Assembly (NCBI GenBank): GCA_002299195.1
Contig: DBOA01000122.1
Span: forward strand, 5,744-19,863
Direction: 5' to 3'
Origin: Sphingomonadales bacterium UBA658
GTDB taxonomy: Bacteria; Pseudomonadota; Alphaproteobacteria; Sphingomonadales; Sphingomonadaceae
Length of the DNA: 14,120 nucleotides
Part shown: piece by piece, positions 1 through 7,356 of the stretch
How the letters are laid out: every line of letters begins with the position of its first letter
Numbering within the stretch: position 1 is the first letter of the stretch
The notes under the pieces: model-generated
Told to the model about the DNA's origin: nothing
Seen by the model: the letters and a program-made list of their open reading frames with translations, nothing else
Databases searched by the model: none
Program-made: the position numbers and the translations under genes

Positions 1-36
1 GGTTCAGCGGCTTTGCTGTGGCTGGCCATGCGGTAA
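1..36. other. Unassigned left window edge
   Basis: Two readings are possible and neither can be confirmed. On the minus strand an ATG at 29-27 opens a frame reading MASHSKAAEP that runs off the left edge, which could be the start of a divergently transcribed gene. On the plus strand, frame 1 reads GSAALLWLAMR and stops at TAA 34-36, which could be the end of an upstream gene. No ribosome binding site is visible for the minus-strand start. The sequence beyond the edge would decide between them. Confidence 0.2.
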
Positions 37-110
37 GGGCCGAAACGGTCATAAATATATGAAATAATATTGCGTGAGACCCTTATTTAGGCCCCAAATA
101 TATATCATAT

Positions 111-125
111 GACAGCTAAACTGTC
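111..125. promoter_or_regulatory. Inverted repeat, candidate operator upstream of gltD
   Basis: A perfect 5-bp inverted repeat, GACAG-CTAAA-CTGTC, lies at the downstream edge of the AT-rich block and about 75 nt before the gltD start. Its size and spacing fit a site for a dimeric regulator, or a small leader-RNA hairpin. The arms are short enough to occur by chance. I cannot assign it to a known regulator. Confidence 0.25.
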
Positions 126-185
126 CTATTATTCGGTTTTATAGGTGACATCCGCGGTTTGTCGCGGTAGGCGCGGCGCATATTC

Positions 186-191
186 AAGGAG
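186..191 (+). promoter_or_regulatory. Ribosome binding site that sets the gltD start
   Basis: AAGGAG ends 8 nt before the GTG at 200, an ideal Shine-Dalgarno spacing. The in-frame GTG at 191 overlaps this motif and so cannot be served by it, which favours 200 as the true start. Confidence 0.7.
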
Positions 192-199
192 TGTGCGCT

Positions 200-1642
200 G
201 TGGCCAAAGACCCGATGCTGAAATTTATCTCGAAACCGCAGGCCTATCCTGAAAAGCGGGCTGCGCAGCTTCGTGCAGAAGATTTTGCAGAAATCGCGGA
301 ACGTTATGCGTCCGACGACGCCGCGGATCAGGCATCGCGTTGCTCGCAATGCGGCGTGCCATATTGTTCGGTGCATTGCCCGTTGCACAACCATATTCCG
401 GATTGGCTGCGCCTGACCGCCGAAGGGCGTTTGCGTGAGGCGTATGAGCTTTCCAATCTGACCAGCACCATGCCCGAAATTTGCGGCCGCATCTGCCCGC
501 AAGATCGCTTGTGCGAGGGCAATTGCGTCATTGAATTTTCTGGTCACGACGCCGTGACCATTGGCTCTGTCGAAAAATATATCACCGACACCGCTTGGGA
601 ACAGGGCTGGGTCGAACCCGTTGCGGTCGGGCCATCGCGCGGACAATCAGTCGGCATCATTGGCGGCGGCCCCGGCGGCCTGACCGCCGCAGAATATCTA
701 CGCGTCGCGGGATATGACGTGCATGTCTACGACCGCTACGACCGTATGGGCGGTCTGCTGACCTATGGCATTCCCGGATTTAAGCTGGAGAAAGACGTCG
801 TCATGCGCCGCGTGAAGCGGCTTGAGGATGCGGGCATCCATTTTCATCCCAATTTCGAAGTTGGCCGTGACGCCACGCTGGACGCATTGCGCGCCAAGCA
901 TGACGCCGTGTTGATTGCGACCGGCGTGTACAAGGCGCGTGCGGTGTCGTTGCCGGGCGGCGATCTGAATGGCGTGGTGGCGGCATTGGATTATTTGACC
1001 GCGTCCAACCGCAAGGGCTTTGGCGACGCAGTGCCCGCATTTGAAAGCGGCGCGCTGAATGCCGAGGGCAAGGATGTCGTCGTCATTGGCGGCGGCGACA
1101 CCGCGATGGATTGCGTCCGCACCGCCATCCGCCAAGGCGCGAAGTCGGTAAAATGCCTCTACCGCCGCGACCGCGAAAATATGCCCGGTTCGCAGCGGGA
1201 AGTGGCCAATGCCGAAGAAGAAGGCGTCGAGTTTGTGTGGCTTTCCGGCCCCAAAGGCTTTGACGGCAATGGCAAGATCGAGCGGGTTCAGGTTTCCAAA
1301 ATGCGCCTTGGTGCACCCGACGCATCGGGTCGCCGCGCGCCGGAAAATGACCCGCAAGGTGACTTCACACTGGATGCCGACCTGGTGATTACTGCGCTTG
1401 GTTTTGAAGCCGAAGACCTGCCTGTGTTGTTCGGCGCGGCTGACCTCAACGTCACTCGCTGGGGCACCATTCGCGTGGACCATAATACGCAGATGACCAA
1501 TCTCGACGGTGTATTTGCCATTGGCGACATCGTGCGCGGTGCGAGCCTTGTCGTCTGGGCGATCCGCGATGGCCGCGACGTGACGCAGCATATGCACAAT
1601 TATCTGAAATCAAAAGCAAGCCGTGAAAAGGTTGCAGCATGA
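200..1642 (+). CDS. gltD: Glutamate synthase (NADPH) small (beta) subunit
   Basis: Cytoplasmic flavoprotein (480 aa) that takes electrons from NADPH through FAD and passes them via iron-sulfur clusters to GltB for reduction of 2-iminoglutarate to glutamate (GOGAT pathway). Visible features are two N-terminal cysteine clusters, C48-x2-C51-x4-C56-x3-C60 and C95-x3-C99-x5-C105-x3-C109, typical of the two 4Fe-4S centres. A Rossmann FAD motif, GIIGGGPGG, lies near residues 152-160, and a second dinucleotide site, VIGGGDTAMD, near 295-304 is where NADPH binds. A conserved late segment, GVFAIGDIVRG, completes the FAD site. The GTG start is chosen from the AAGGAG at 186-191. The stop overlaps the gltB start (ATGA, 1639-1642), so the subunits are probably translationally coupled. 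The small subunit comes first here, the reverse of the E. coli gltBD order. Confidence 0.97.
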   Translation: MAKDPMLKFISKPQAYPEKRAAQLRAEDFAEIAERYASDDAADQASRCSQCGVPYCSVHCPLHNHIPDWLRLTAEGRLREAYELSNLTSTMPEICGRICPQDRLCEGNCVIEFSGHDAVTIGSVEKYITDTAWEQGWVEPVAVGPSRGQSVGIIGGGPGGLTAAEYLRVAGYDVHVYDRYDRMGGLLTYGIPGFKLEKDVVMRRVKRLEDAGIHFHPNFEVGRDATLDALRAKHDAVLIATGVYKARAVSLPGGDLNGVVAALDYLTASNRKGFGDAVPAFESGALNAEGKDVVVIGGGDTAMDCVRTAIRQGAKSVKCLYRRDRENMPGSQREVANAEEEGVEFVWLSGPKGFDGNGKIERVQVSKMRLGAPDASGRRAPENDPQGDFTLDADLVITALGFEAEDLPVLFGAADLNVTRWGTIRVDHNTQMTNLDGVFAIGDIVRGASLVVWAIRDGRDVTQHMHNYLKSKASREKVAA

Positions 1643-4600
1643 CCATATTCTACCCCACCCCCGAACATGAACGCCTCGCCAATGAGGGCATGTATTATCC
1701 GGAATCCGAAGGCGATGCCTGCGGCGTTGGCTTGATTGCCGCGACCGATGGCAAGCCATCGCGCCGCGTGGTGGCAGCCGGGATCGAAGCGCTGAAAGCG
1801 GTTTGGCACCGCGGTGCCGTTGATGCCGACGGCAAGACGGGTGATGGCGCGGGGCTGCATATCGACTTGCCCGTCCGCTTCTTTGACGATGCCATTTCAG
1901 ACAGCGGCCACCGCCCGATGCCAAACCGTTTGGCGGTCGGCATGGTGTTCCTGCCGCGCACCGACCTGAGCGCACAAGAAAACTGCCGCACGATTGTTGA
2001 GGCGGAAATCATCGACGCCGGCTACACCATCTATGGCTGGCGTCAGGTGCCGGTCGACGTGTCGGTTATCGGTACAAAGGCGCAGGCGACACGGCCGGAA
2101 ATCGAACAGATCATGATCGCGGGCCCAATGCCCGATGCGGTTGACGCAACCGAGTTTGAAAAGAATCTGTATCTCGTCCGCCGCCGGATTGAGAAGAAGA
2201 TCATCGCTGCACAAATTCGCGATTTTTACATCTGCTCACTGTCGTGCAGGTCGATTGTCTACAAGGGCCTGTTCCTTGCCGAGAGCCTTTCGGTCTTTTA
2301 CCCCGATCTTCAGGATGACCGTTTTGAAAGCCGCGTTGCGATTTTCCACCAGCGTTATTCGACGAACACTTTCCCGCAATGGTGGTTGGCGCAGCCGTTC
2401 CGCGGTCTTGCGCATAATGGCGAAATCAACACGATCCGTGGCAACCAGAATTGGATGAAGAGCCACGAAATCAAAATGGCCAGCATCGCCTTTGGTGCGC
2501 ATTCTGATGATATTAAGCCCGTCATTCCGGCGGGTTCATCGGACACTGCAGCGCTGGATGCTGTGTTCGAAACATTGGTCCGTTCGGGCAAGGAAGCACC
2601 AACGGCAAAGCTGATGCTGATCCCCGAAGCATGGCAGTCAAACCCCAATCTGCCCGCGTCACACCGCGCGATGTATGAGTATATGTCCAGCGTCATGGAG
2701 CCATGGGATGGCCCCGCTGCGCTGGCCATGACTGATGGCCATTGGGCGGTTGCAGGCGTTGACCGCAACGCCCTTCGCCCGCTGCGCTACAGCCGCACGT
2801 CGGACAATCTGCTCGTCATCGGTTCCGAAACCGGCATGGTCGTTCTTCCCGAAACAACGATATTGGAAAAGGGCCGCCTTGGCCCCGGCCAGATGATTGC
2901 GGTCAACCTCGACGAAGGCAAATTGTACCGCGATGGGGAGTTGAAAGACCGCATATCGGCAGAGCAAGACTATGGCGCGCTCGTGCGTGGTTTCCGTGCG
3001 ATCACCGACTTGCCCGACGTAGGGCAGGATGATGCCCCGGCGTGGTCGCGCGCGGAACTGACCAAGCGTCAGGTCGCCGCCGGCATGACGCTTGAGGATG
3101 TCGAAATGATCCTCGCGCCGATGATCGAAGATGGCAAGGAAGCCATTGGATCGATGGGCGATGATACGCCGCTCGCCGTCATCAGCGATAAGCCCCGCCT
3201 GATCAGCCAATTCTTCCGCCAGAATTTCAGCCAAGTGACAAACCCGCCCATCGACAGCCTGCGTGAGCGGCATGTGATGAGCCTCAAAACGCGTTTCTCG
3301 AACCTTGCCAACATATTGGAAGAAAAGAGCCAGAACGCCGACGTGCTTGTCCTCGCCAGCCCTGTGCTCACGTCGCATGACTGGCGCCGGTTAAAGTCTG
3401 CCTTTGGCGCGGCGGGCGCAGAAATTGACTGCACCTATGATATTTCTGAAGGACAAGAAGGTCTTCGCGCCGCCATCACGCGGATCCGCGAAGAAGCCGT
3501 TGCCGCCGTGCGCATGGGCAAATCCGAATTGTTCCTGACCGACGAAAATATCAGCGCCGACCGCGTTGGTATTGCCATGATCCTCGCCGCTGCCGCTGTG
3601 CACACGCATTTGGTGCGCAATGGTTTACGCAGCTATTCGTCGATCAACGTCCGCTCCGCCGAATGTCTCGACACGCATTATTTCGCGGTGCTCATTGGCG
3701 TTGGCGCAACCACGGTAAACGCATATCTGGCCGAAGCCGCAATTGGCGACCGCCATGCGCGCGGGCTGTTGGGTGGTTTGGCCCTGACCCAAGCGGTCGA
3801 GAATTACCGCAAGGCCATCAATGAAGGGCTGTTGAAGATCATGTCCAAAATGGGCATCGCGGTTATCTCCAGCTATCGTGGCGGCTATAATTTCGAAGCC
3901 GTTGGCCTGTCGCGTGCCTTGGTCAACGACTTCTTCCCCGGAATGCCGAACAAGATTTCGGGCGAGGGATATCATTCGCTCTATGTAAACGCACGTGATC
4001 GCCATGAAGAGGCGTTTGACACCGCCGTTGCACGCTTGCCCGTTGGCGGCTTTTACAAGCAACGCAATGGCGGCGAAGAGCATGCCTATTCGGCGGGTCT
4101 GATGCATTTGTTGCAAAGCTCTGTCGCGAATGACAGCTATTCAACCTACACACAATTTGCCCAAGGCGTGCGGGAACTGCCGCCGATTTACTTGCGCGAT
4201 TTGTTGGAATTCAACTTCGCGAAGGAACCTGTTGCGATTGATGAAGTTGAAGCGATCACCGAAATTCGCAAACGCTTTGTCACGCCGGGCATGTCGCTTG
4301 GCGCATTGTCGCCCGAGGCGCATGAGACATTGGCCATCGCCATGAACCGGATTGGTGCAAAGGCCGTATCCGGTGAAGGCGGCGAAGACAGCAAGCGGTT
4401 CAAGCCCTATGAAAATGGCGACAATGCCAACAGCGTCATCAAACAAATCGCCAGCGGCCGTTTCGGTGTAACCGCCGAATATCTTGGCGCGTGCGAGGAA
4501 ATTGAAATCAAGGTCGCACAGGGCGCAAAGCCCGGCGAAGGTGGCCAGTTGCCCGGTTTCAAGGTCACCGAAATGATTGCGCGTCTGCGGCATTCCACGC

Positions 4601-6165
4601 CGGGCGTGACGCTGATTTCACCGCCACCGCACCATGACATTTACTCGATCGAAGACCTTGCCCAGCTGATCTACGACCTGAAGCAAATCAACCCGCGTGC
4701 GCGGGTGTGCGTCAAGCTCGTCAGTGCAGCGGGCATCGGCACCATCGCCGCTGGTGTGGCAAAAGCGCATGCCGACGTCATCCTCGTCTCGGGCAATGTG
4801 GGCGGAACCGGCGCAAGCCCGCAAACCAGCATCAAATATGCAGGGACACCATGGGAAATGGGGCTGTCCGAAGCCAATCAGGTGCTGACGCTCAACGGCC
4901 TCCGGCATCGTATCAAGCTGCGCACCGATGGCGGGCTGAAAACTGGACGCGACATTGTGATTGCCGCAATCTTGGGCGCGGAAGAATTTGGCATCGGAAC
5001 GCTTAGCCTTGTCGCCATGGGCTGCATCATGGTGCGCCAGTGTCATTCCAACACCTGCCCCGTCGGGGTCTGTGTTCAGGACGAAGCCTTGCGCAAGAAA
5101 TTCACGGGCACCCCGGAAAAGGTCATCAACCTGATGACCTTCATTGCAGAGGAAGTGCGCGAGATTCTAGCCAAGCTTGGCTATCGCAGCCTGGACGAAG
5201 TCATTGGCCGTACCGAGCTGCTGCGTCAGGTCAGCCGCGGTGCGGAGCATTTGGACGATCTCGATCTCAACCCCATCCTTGCCAAGGTCGATGCGCCCGA
5301 CAGCGCGCGCCGCTTCAGCATTCCGACATTCCGCAATGAAGTGCCCGACAGCCTTGATGCGCAGATGATTCATGATGCAAAGCCGGTGTTCGAACGGCGC
5401 GAGAAAATGCAGCTGACCTATAATGTCCGCAACACCCACCGCGCGGTTGGCACGCGGTTCAGTTCCGAAATCACGCGTTTGTACGGGATGAAGGGCCTTT
5501 CCGAAGGGCATGTCCATGTGCGCTTGCGTGGTTCGGCGGGACAATCGCTTGGCGCATTCCTGTGTCAGGGCATTACTTTGGAAGTGTTTGGCGATGCCAA
5601 TGACTATGTCGGCAAGGGGCTTTCGGGCGGCACCATCATCGTGCGGCCAACGGTCAGCAGTCCGCTCACCAGTCAGCAGAACAGCATCATCGGCAATACT
5701 GTGCTCTATGGCGCAACGTCCGGACGGCTGTTGGCGGCCGGGCAGGCCGGCGAACGCTTTGCCGTCCGCAACTCCGGCGCGCATGTCGTGGTCGAAGGAT
5801 GCGGCTCAAACGGTCTGGAATATATGACGGGCGGCATGGCCGTCATCCTGGGCAAAGTTGGAAGCAACTTTGGTGCAGGGATGACCGGCGGCATGGCATT
5901 TGTGCTCGACACCGAAGGTGATTTTGCAAAGATGGCCAATCCGGACAGCATTGTCTGGCAACGGCTCGACAGCGCTTATTGGGAAGACCAGCTGAAGTCG
6001 CTGGTCGCAGCGCATGCCCAAGCCACAGATAGCGCATGGTCGAAATCATTGCTGGAAGATTGGGACCGCAGGCGCGGTGAATTCTGGCAAATATGCCCGA
6101 AGGAAATGCTGACCCGCTTGAGCCAGCCGCTTTCCGACCATGAGGTGCTGGAAGCTGCGGAATAG
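1639..6165 (+). CDS. gltB: Glutamate synthase (NADPH) large (alpha) subunit
   Basis: Catalytic subunit (1508 aa, normal for the family). It hydrolyses glutamine, channels the ammonia, and reductively aminates 2-oxoglutarate to give glutamate. A propeptide of about 27 residues precedes Cys28 (DACGVG), which should become the N-terminal nucleophile of the class II amidotransferase domain (about 28-430). R239 and the HNGEIN segment (259-264) belong to that active site. A central domain follows (about 475-770), then the FMN-binding synthase barrel (about 874-1178) with GEGGEDSKRF and the glycine-rich KPGEGGQLPG. The 3Fe-4S ligands are C1129-x5-C1135-x4-C1140. The C-terminal GXGXG beta-helix (about 1291-1425) closes the protein. 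It overlaps gltD by 4 nt. No intrinsic terminator with a T-run follows the stop. Confidence 0.98.
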   Translation: MTIFYPTPEHERLANEGMYYPESEGDACGVGLIAATDGKPSRRVVAAGIEALKAVWHRGAVDADGKTGDGAGLHIDLPVRFFDDAISDSGHRPMPNRLAVGMVFLPRTDLSAQENCRTIVEAEIIDAGYTIYGWRQVPVDVSVIGTKAQATRPEIEQIMIAGPMPDAVDATEFEKNLYLVRRRIEKKIIAAQIRDFYICSLSCRSIVYKGLFLAESLSVFYPDLQDDRFESRVAIFHQRYSTNTFPQWWLAQPFRGLAHNGEINTIRGNQNWMKSHEIKMASIAFGAHSDDIKPVIPAGSSDTAALDAVFETLVRSGKEAPTAKLMLIPEAWQSNPNLPASHRAMYEYMSSVMEPWDGPAALAMTDGHWAVAGVDRNALRPLRYSRTSDNLLVIGSETGMVVLPETTILEKGRLGPGQMIAVNLDEGKLYRDGELKDRISAEQDYGALVRGFRAITDLPDVGQDDAPAWSRAELTKRQVAAGMTLEDVEMILAPMIEDGKEAIGSMGDDTPLAVISDKPRLISQFFRQNFSQVTNPPIDSLRERHVMSLKTRFSNLANILEEKSQNADVLVLASPVLTSHDWRRLKSAFGAAGAEIDCTYDISEGQEGLRAAITRIREEAVAAVRMGKSELFLTDENISADRVGIAMILAAAAVHTHLVRNGLRSYSSINVRSAECLDTHYFAVLIGVGATTVNAYLAEAAIGDRHARGLLGGLALTQAVENYRKAINEGLLKIMSKMGIAVISSYRGGYNFEAVGLSRALVNDFFPGMPNKISGEGYHSLYVNARDRHEEAFDTAVARLPVGGFYKQRNGGEEHAYSAGLMHLLQSSVANDSYSTYTQFAQGVRELPPIYLRDLLEFNFAKEPVAIDEVEAITEIRKRFVTPGMSLGALSPEAHETLAIAMNRIGAKAVSGEGGEDSKRFKPYENGDNANSVIKQIASGRFGVTAEYLGACEEIEIKVAQGAKPGEGGQLPGFKVTEMIARLRHSTPGVTLISPPPHHDIYSIEDLAQLIYDLKQINPRARVCVKLVSAAGIGTIAAGVAKAHADVILVSGNVGGTGASPQTSIKYAGTPWEMGLSEANQVLTLNGLRHRIKLRTDGGLKTGRDIVIAAILGAEEFGIGTLSLVAMGCIMVRQCHSNTCPVGVCVQDEALRKKFTGTPEKVINLMTFIAEEVREILAKLGYRSLDEVIGRTELLRQVSRGAEHLDDLDLNPILAKVDAPDSARRFSIPTFRNEVPDSLDAQMIHDAKPVFERREKMQLTYNVRNTHRAVGTRFSSEITRLYGMKGLSEGHVHVRLRGSAGQSLGAFLCQGITLEVFGDANDYVGKGLSGGTIIVRPTVSSPLTSQQNSIIGNTVLYGATSGRLLAAGQAGERFAVRNSGAHVVVEGCGSNGLEYMTGGMAVILGKVGSNFGAGMTGGMAFVLDTEGDFAKMANPDSIVWQRLDSAYWEDQLKSLVAAHAQATDSAWSKSLLEDWDRRRGEFWQICPKEMLTRLSQPLSDHEVLEAAE

Positions 6166-6176
6166 GTGGCGCCTGA

Positions 6177-6217
6177 CATTGCCAAAGCGCCTTGCAATCG
6201 CGTAATGCTTGGCAATG
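6177..6217. repeat. Inverted repeat spanning the start codon of the downstream dioxygenase gene
   Basis: CATTGCCAA at 6177-6185 pairs perfectly with TTGGCAATG at 6209-6217, with 23 nt between. Allowing one bulged A, the stem extends by a GC/GC pair. The right arm contains the probable ATG (6215-6217). No T-run follows, so it does not look like a classical terminator for gltB. In mRNA the stem would hide the start codon; in DNA it could be an operator. A functional role is inferred. Confidence 0.4.
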
Positions 6218-7252
6218 TCGTCCGCAGAACCCAAAACCCCAGCCGGTTTCCCGTCCGAGGCGGAGGCAGATGCGCGGCTGACGGCGGACCGTTTTGACAT
6301 CATCGCACTGATTGCCAAAGCCGACCGACGGCGTGAGGCCGGTGACCGCCGGGCCGCCAATGCTTATTATAGTGCCGCCATTCGCACGGCCGCCGCGCGG
6401 CCATCGTCCGACCCCGCAGTTGCGACAGAAATTGCGCGCGCGCACGTCGCGGTCACATGGCTGGCGGATCTGTTTCGTCAAACATTGATCGATGGAATGC
6501 GCGCAGCAGGCTTTACCCGCGAACAGCAGCATCCACGGTTTCGCCAATCGCTCGATATGATGTTTGGCGATGTGCCGCGACCTGCGGAATATCGGCAATT
6601 TCCGCAAAAGCCGATGGCGCATTATTATCCCGATATGGCGCATGTCGAATTTGCCGACACCGCAGCATGGGACTGGGTGGCACAGCTGGAGGCTGTGTTC
6701 CCCGACATGCAGCGTGAGGCGCTTTCCTTACTGGCGCAGCATGACGGTTTCCAGCCTTATATGAAAACGGCCAACGCCCGGCCGCAGCAGGACCATCATG
6801 GCCTGTTGGAAAATGCGGACTGGAGCACGCTGCATCTGTGGCAAAATGGCGCAGCGGTGGACGAACATATCGCGCGTTGCCCGAACATTTATCGCGCCGT
6901 GATGGACCATGTGCCGCTATGTCACATTGGCCCGCGCGCGCCGTCTGTGATGCTATCGCTTTTGCGGCCCGGCGCGAAAATCCCGCCGCATAGCGGCATG
7001 TTGAACAGCCGCTTTATCTGCCATTTGCCTTTGGTCGTTCCGCCCGATTGCGGCTTTCGCGTTGGTGGCTCGACGATTGAATGGCAGGAAGGCAAAGTCA
7101 TCGCCTTTGATGACAGTGTCGAACATGAGGCGTGGAACAACAGCGCCTATGACCGGCTGGTGCTGATATTCGATATCTGGCGGCCCGAGCTCAGCCAAAG
7201 CGAGCGGGACCAAATCACCGCAATGTTCGATATCGTCGACAATTACCGCTGA
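6215..7252 (+). CDS. Aspartyl/asparaginyl beta-hydroxylase-family Fe(II)/2-oxoglutarate dioxygenase
   Basis: Predicted soluble dioxygenase (345 aa) of the AspH-like family (Pfam Asp_Arg_Hydrox). The C-terminal domain carries WSTLHLWQNG (from W203) and the iron motif H259-S-G in PPHSGMLNSR, equivalent to the HTG motif of AspH, where glycine takes the place of the usual acidic ligand. The second iron ligand is H304 (VEHEAWN), and R314, ten residues on, fits the 2-oxoglutarate-binding Arg. The H-to-H and H-to-R distances match AspH closely. The N-terminal part (about 30-75) is helical, Ala/Arg-rich and TPR-like. There is no signal peptide or membrane segment. ATG 6215 is preferred to the in-frame TTG at 6209, but neither has a good ribosome binding site. 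It lies 49 nt after gltB, so co-transcription is possible. The substrate is unknown. Confidence 0.88.
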   Translation: MSSAEPKTPAGFPSEAEADARLTADRFDIIALIAKADRRREAGDRRAANAYYSAAIRTAAARPSSDPAVATEIARAHVAVTWLADLFRQTLIDGMRAAGFTREQQHPRFRQSLDMMFGDVPRPAEYRQFPQKPMAHYYPDMAHVEFADTAAWDWVAQLEAVFPDMQREALSLLAQHDGFQPYMKTANARPQQDHHGLLENADWSTLHLWQNGAAVDEHIARCPNIYRAVMDHVPLCHIGPRAPSVMLSLLRPGAKIPPHSGMLNSRFICHLPLVVPPDCGFRVGGSTIEWQEGKVIAFDDSVEHEAWNNSAYDRLVLIFDIWRPELSQSERDQITAMFDIVDNYR

Positions 7253-7275
7253 CCAAACAGCAACTGGCCAAGGGC

Positions 7276-7320
7276 GCAGGGGAATTGCGGAAGGGTCTGG
7301 TCAATTGCGTTCGCCCCTGC
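7276..7320. repeat. GC-rich inverted repeat with an internal direct repeat, possible weak terminator
   Basis: In the 104-nt gap between the dioxygenase and the DUF885 gene, GCAGGGG (7276-7282) is complementary to CCCCTGC (7314-7320), followed by only TTT. The 31-nt loop contains AATTGCG twice (7283-7289 and 7303-7309). This could be a poor rho-independent terminator or a site for a regulator. The long loop and short T-run argue against a strong terminator. Confidence 0.25.
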
Positions 7321-7343
7321 TTTAGTCCGCACATTGTTATTTC

Positions 7344-7350
7344 GAGGAGA
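7344..7350 (+). promoter_or_regulatory. Ribosome binding site that sets the start of the DUF885 gene
   Basis: GAGGAGA lies 6 nt before the ATG at 7357. This fixes the start there rather than at the upstream in-frame TTG at 7285, which would put 24 extra residues before an obvious signal peptide. Confidence 0.75.
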
Positions 7351-7356
7351 CGCCCT

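Larger units (their letters stand above)
37..199 (+). promoter_or_regulatory. AT-rich leader/promoter region of gltDB
   Basis: This stretch has no convincing gene. Positions 48-110 are strikingly AT-rich compared with the surrounding coding DNA, as expected for a promoter region, with several TATA-like hexamers around 97-110. I could not pick a convincing -35/-10 pair. Two small dyads sit downstream: GACAG-N5-CTGTC at 111-125 and CCGCG-N6-CGCGG at 152-167, the latter able to form a short hairpin in the leader RNA. No sigma-54 (-24/-12) element was found, although nitrogen genes often use one. That this is the gltDB promoter is inferred from position and composition. Confidence 0.45.

Noticed and set aside
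1..199. Possible sigma-54 promoter for gltDB
   Set aside because: No GG-N10-GC element close to the -24/-12 consensus was found on the plus strand of the leader.
698..1597. Long open frame (299 codons) on the minus strand inside gltD
   Set aside because: It lies fully antisense to a certain gltD, has a low-complexity His/Ala/Arg-rich translation with no recognisable domain, and is a usual by-product of GC-rich codon bias.
2659..3378. Minus-strand open frame of 239 codons inside gltB
   Set aside because: Antisense shadow of a conserved region of GltB, with no start signal and no family features.
5843..6643. Minus-strand open frame of 266 codons across the gltB end and the dioxygenase start
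   Set aside because: Its translation is Arg/Cys/Gly-rich without domain features, and it overlaps two well supported genes on the other strand.
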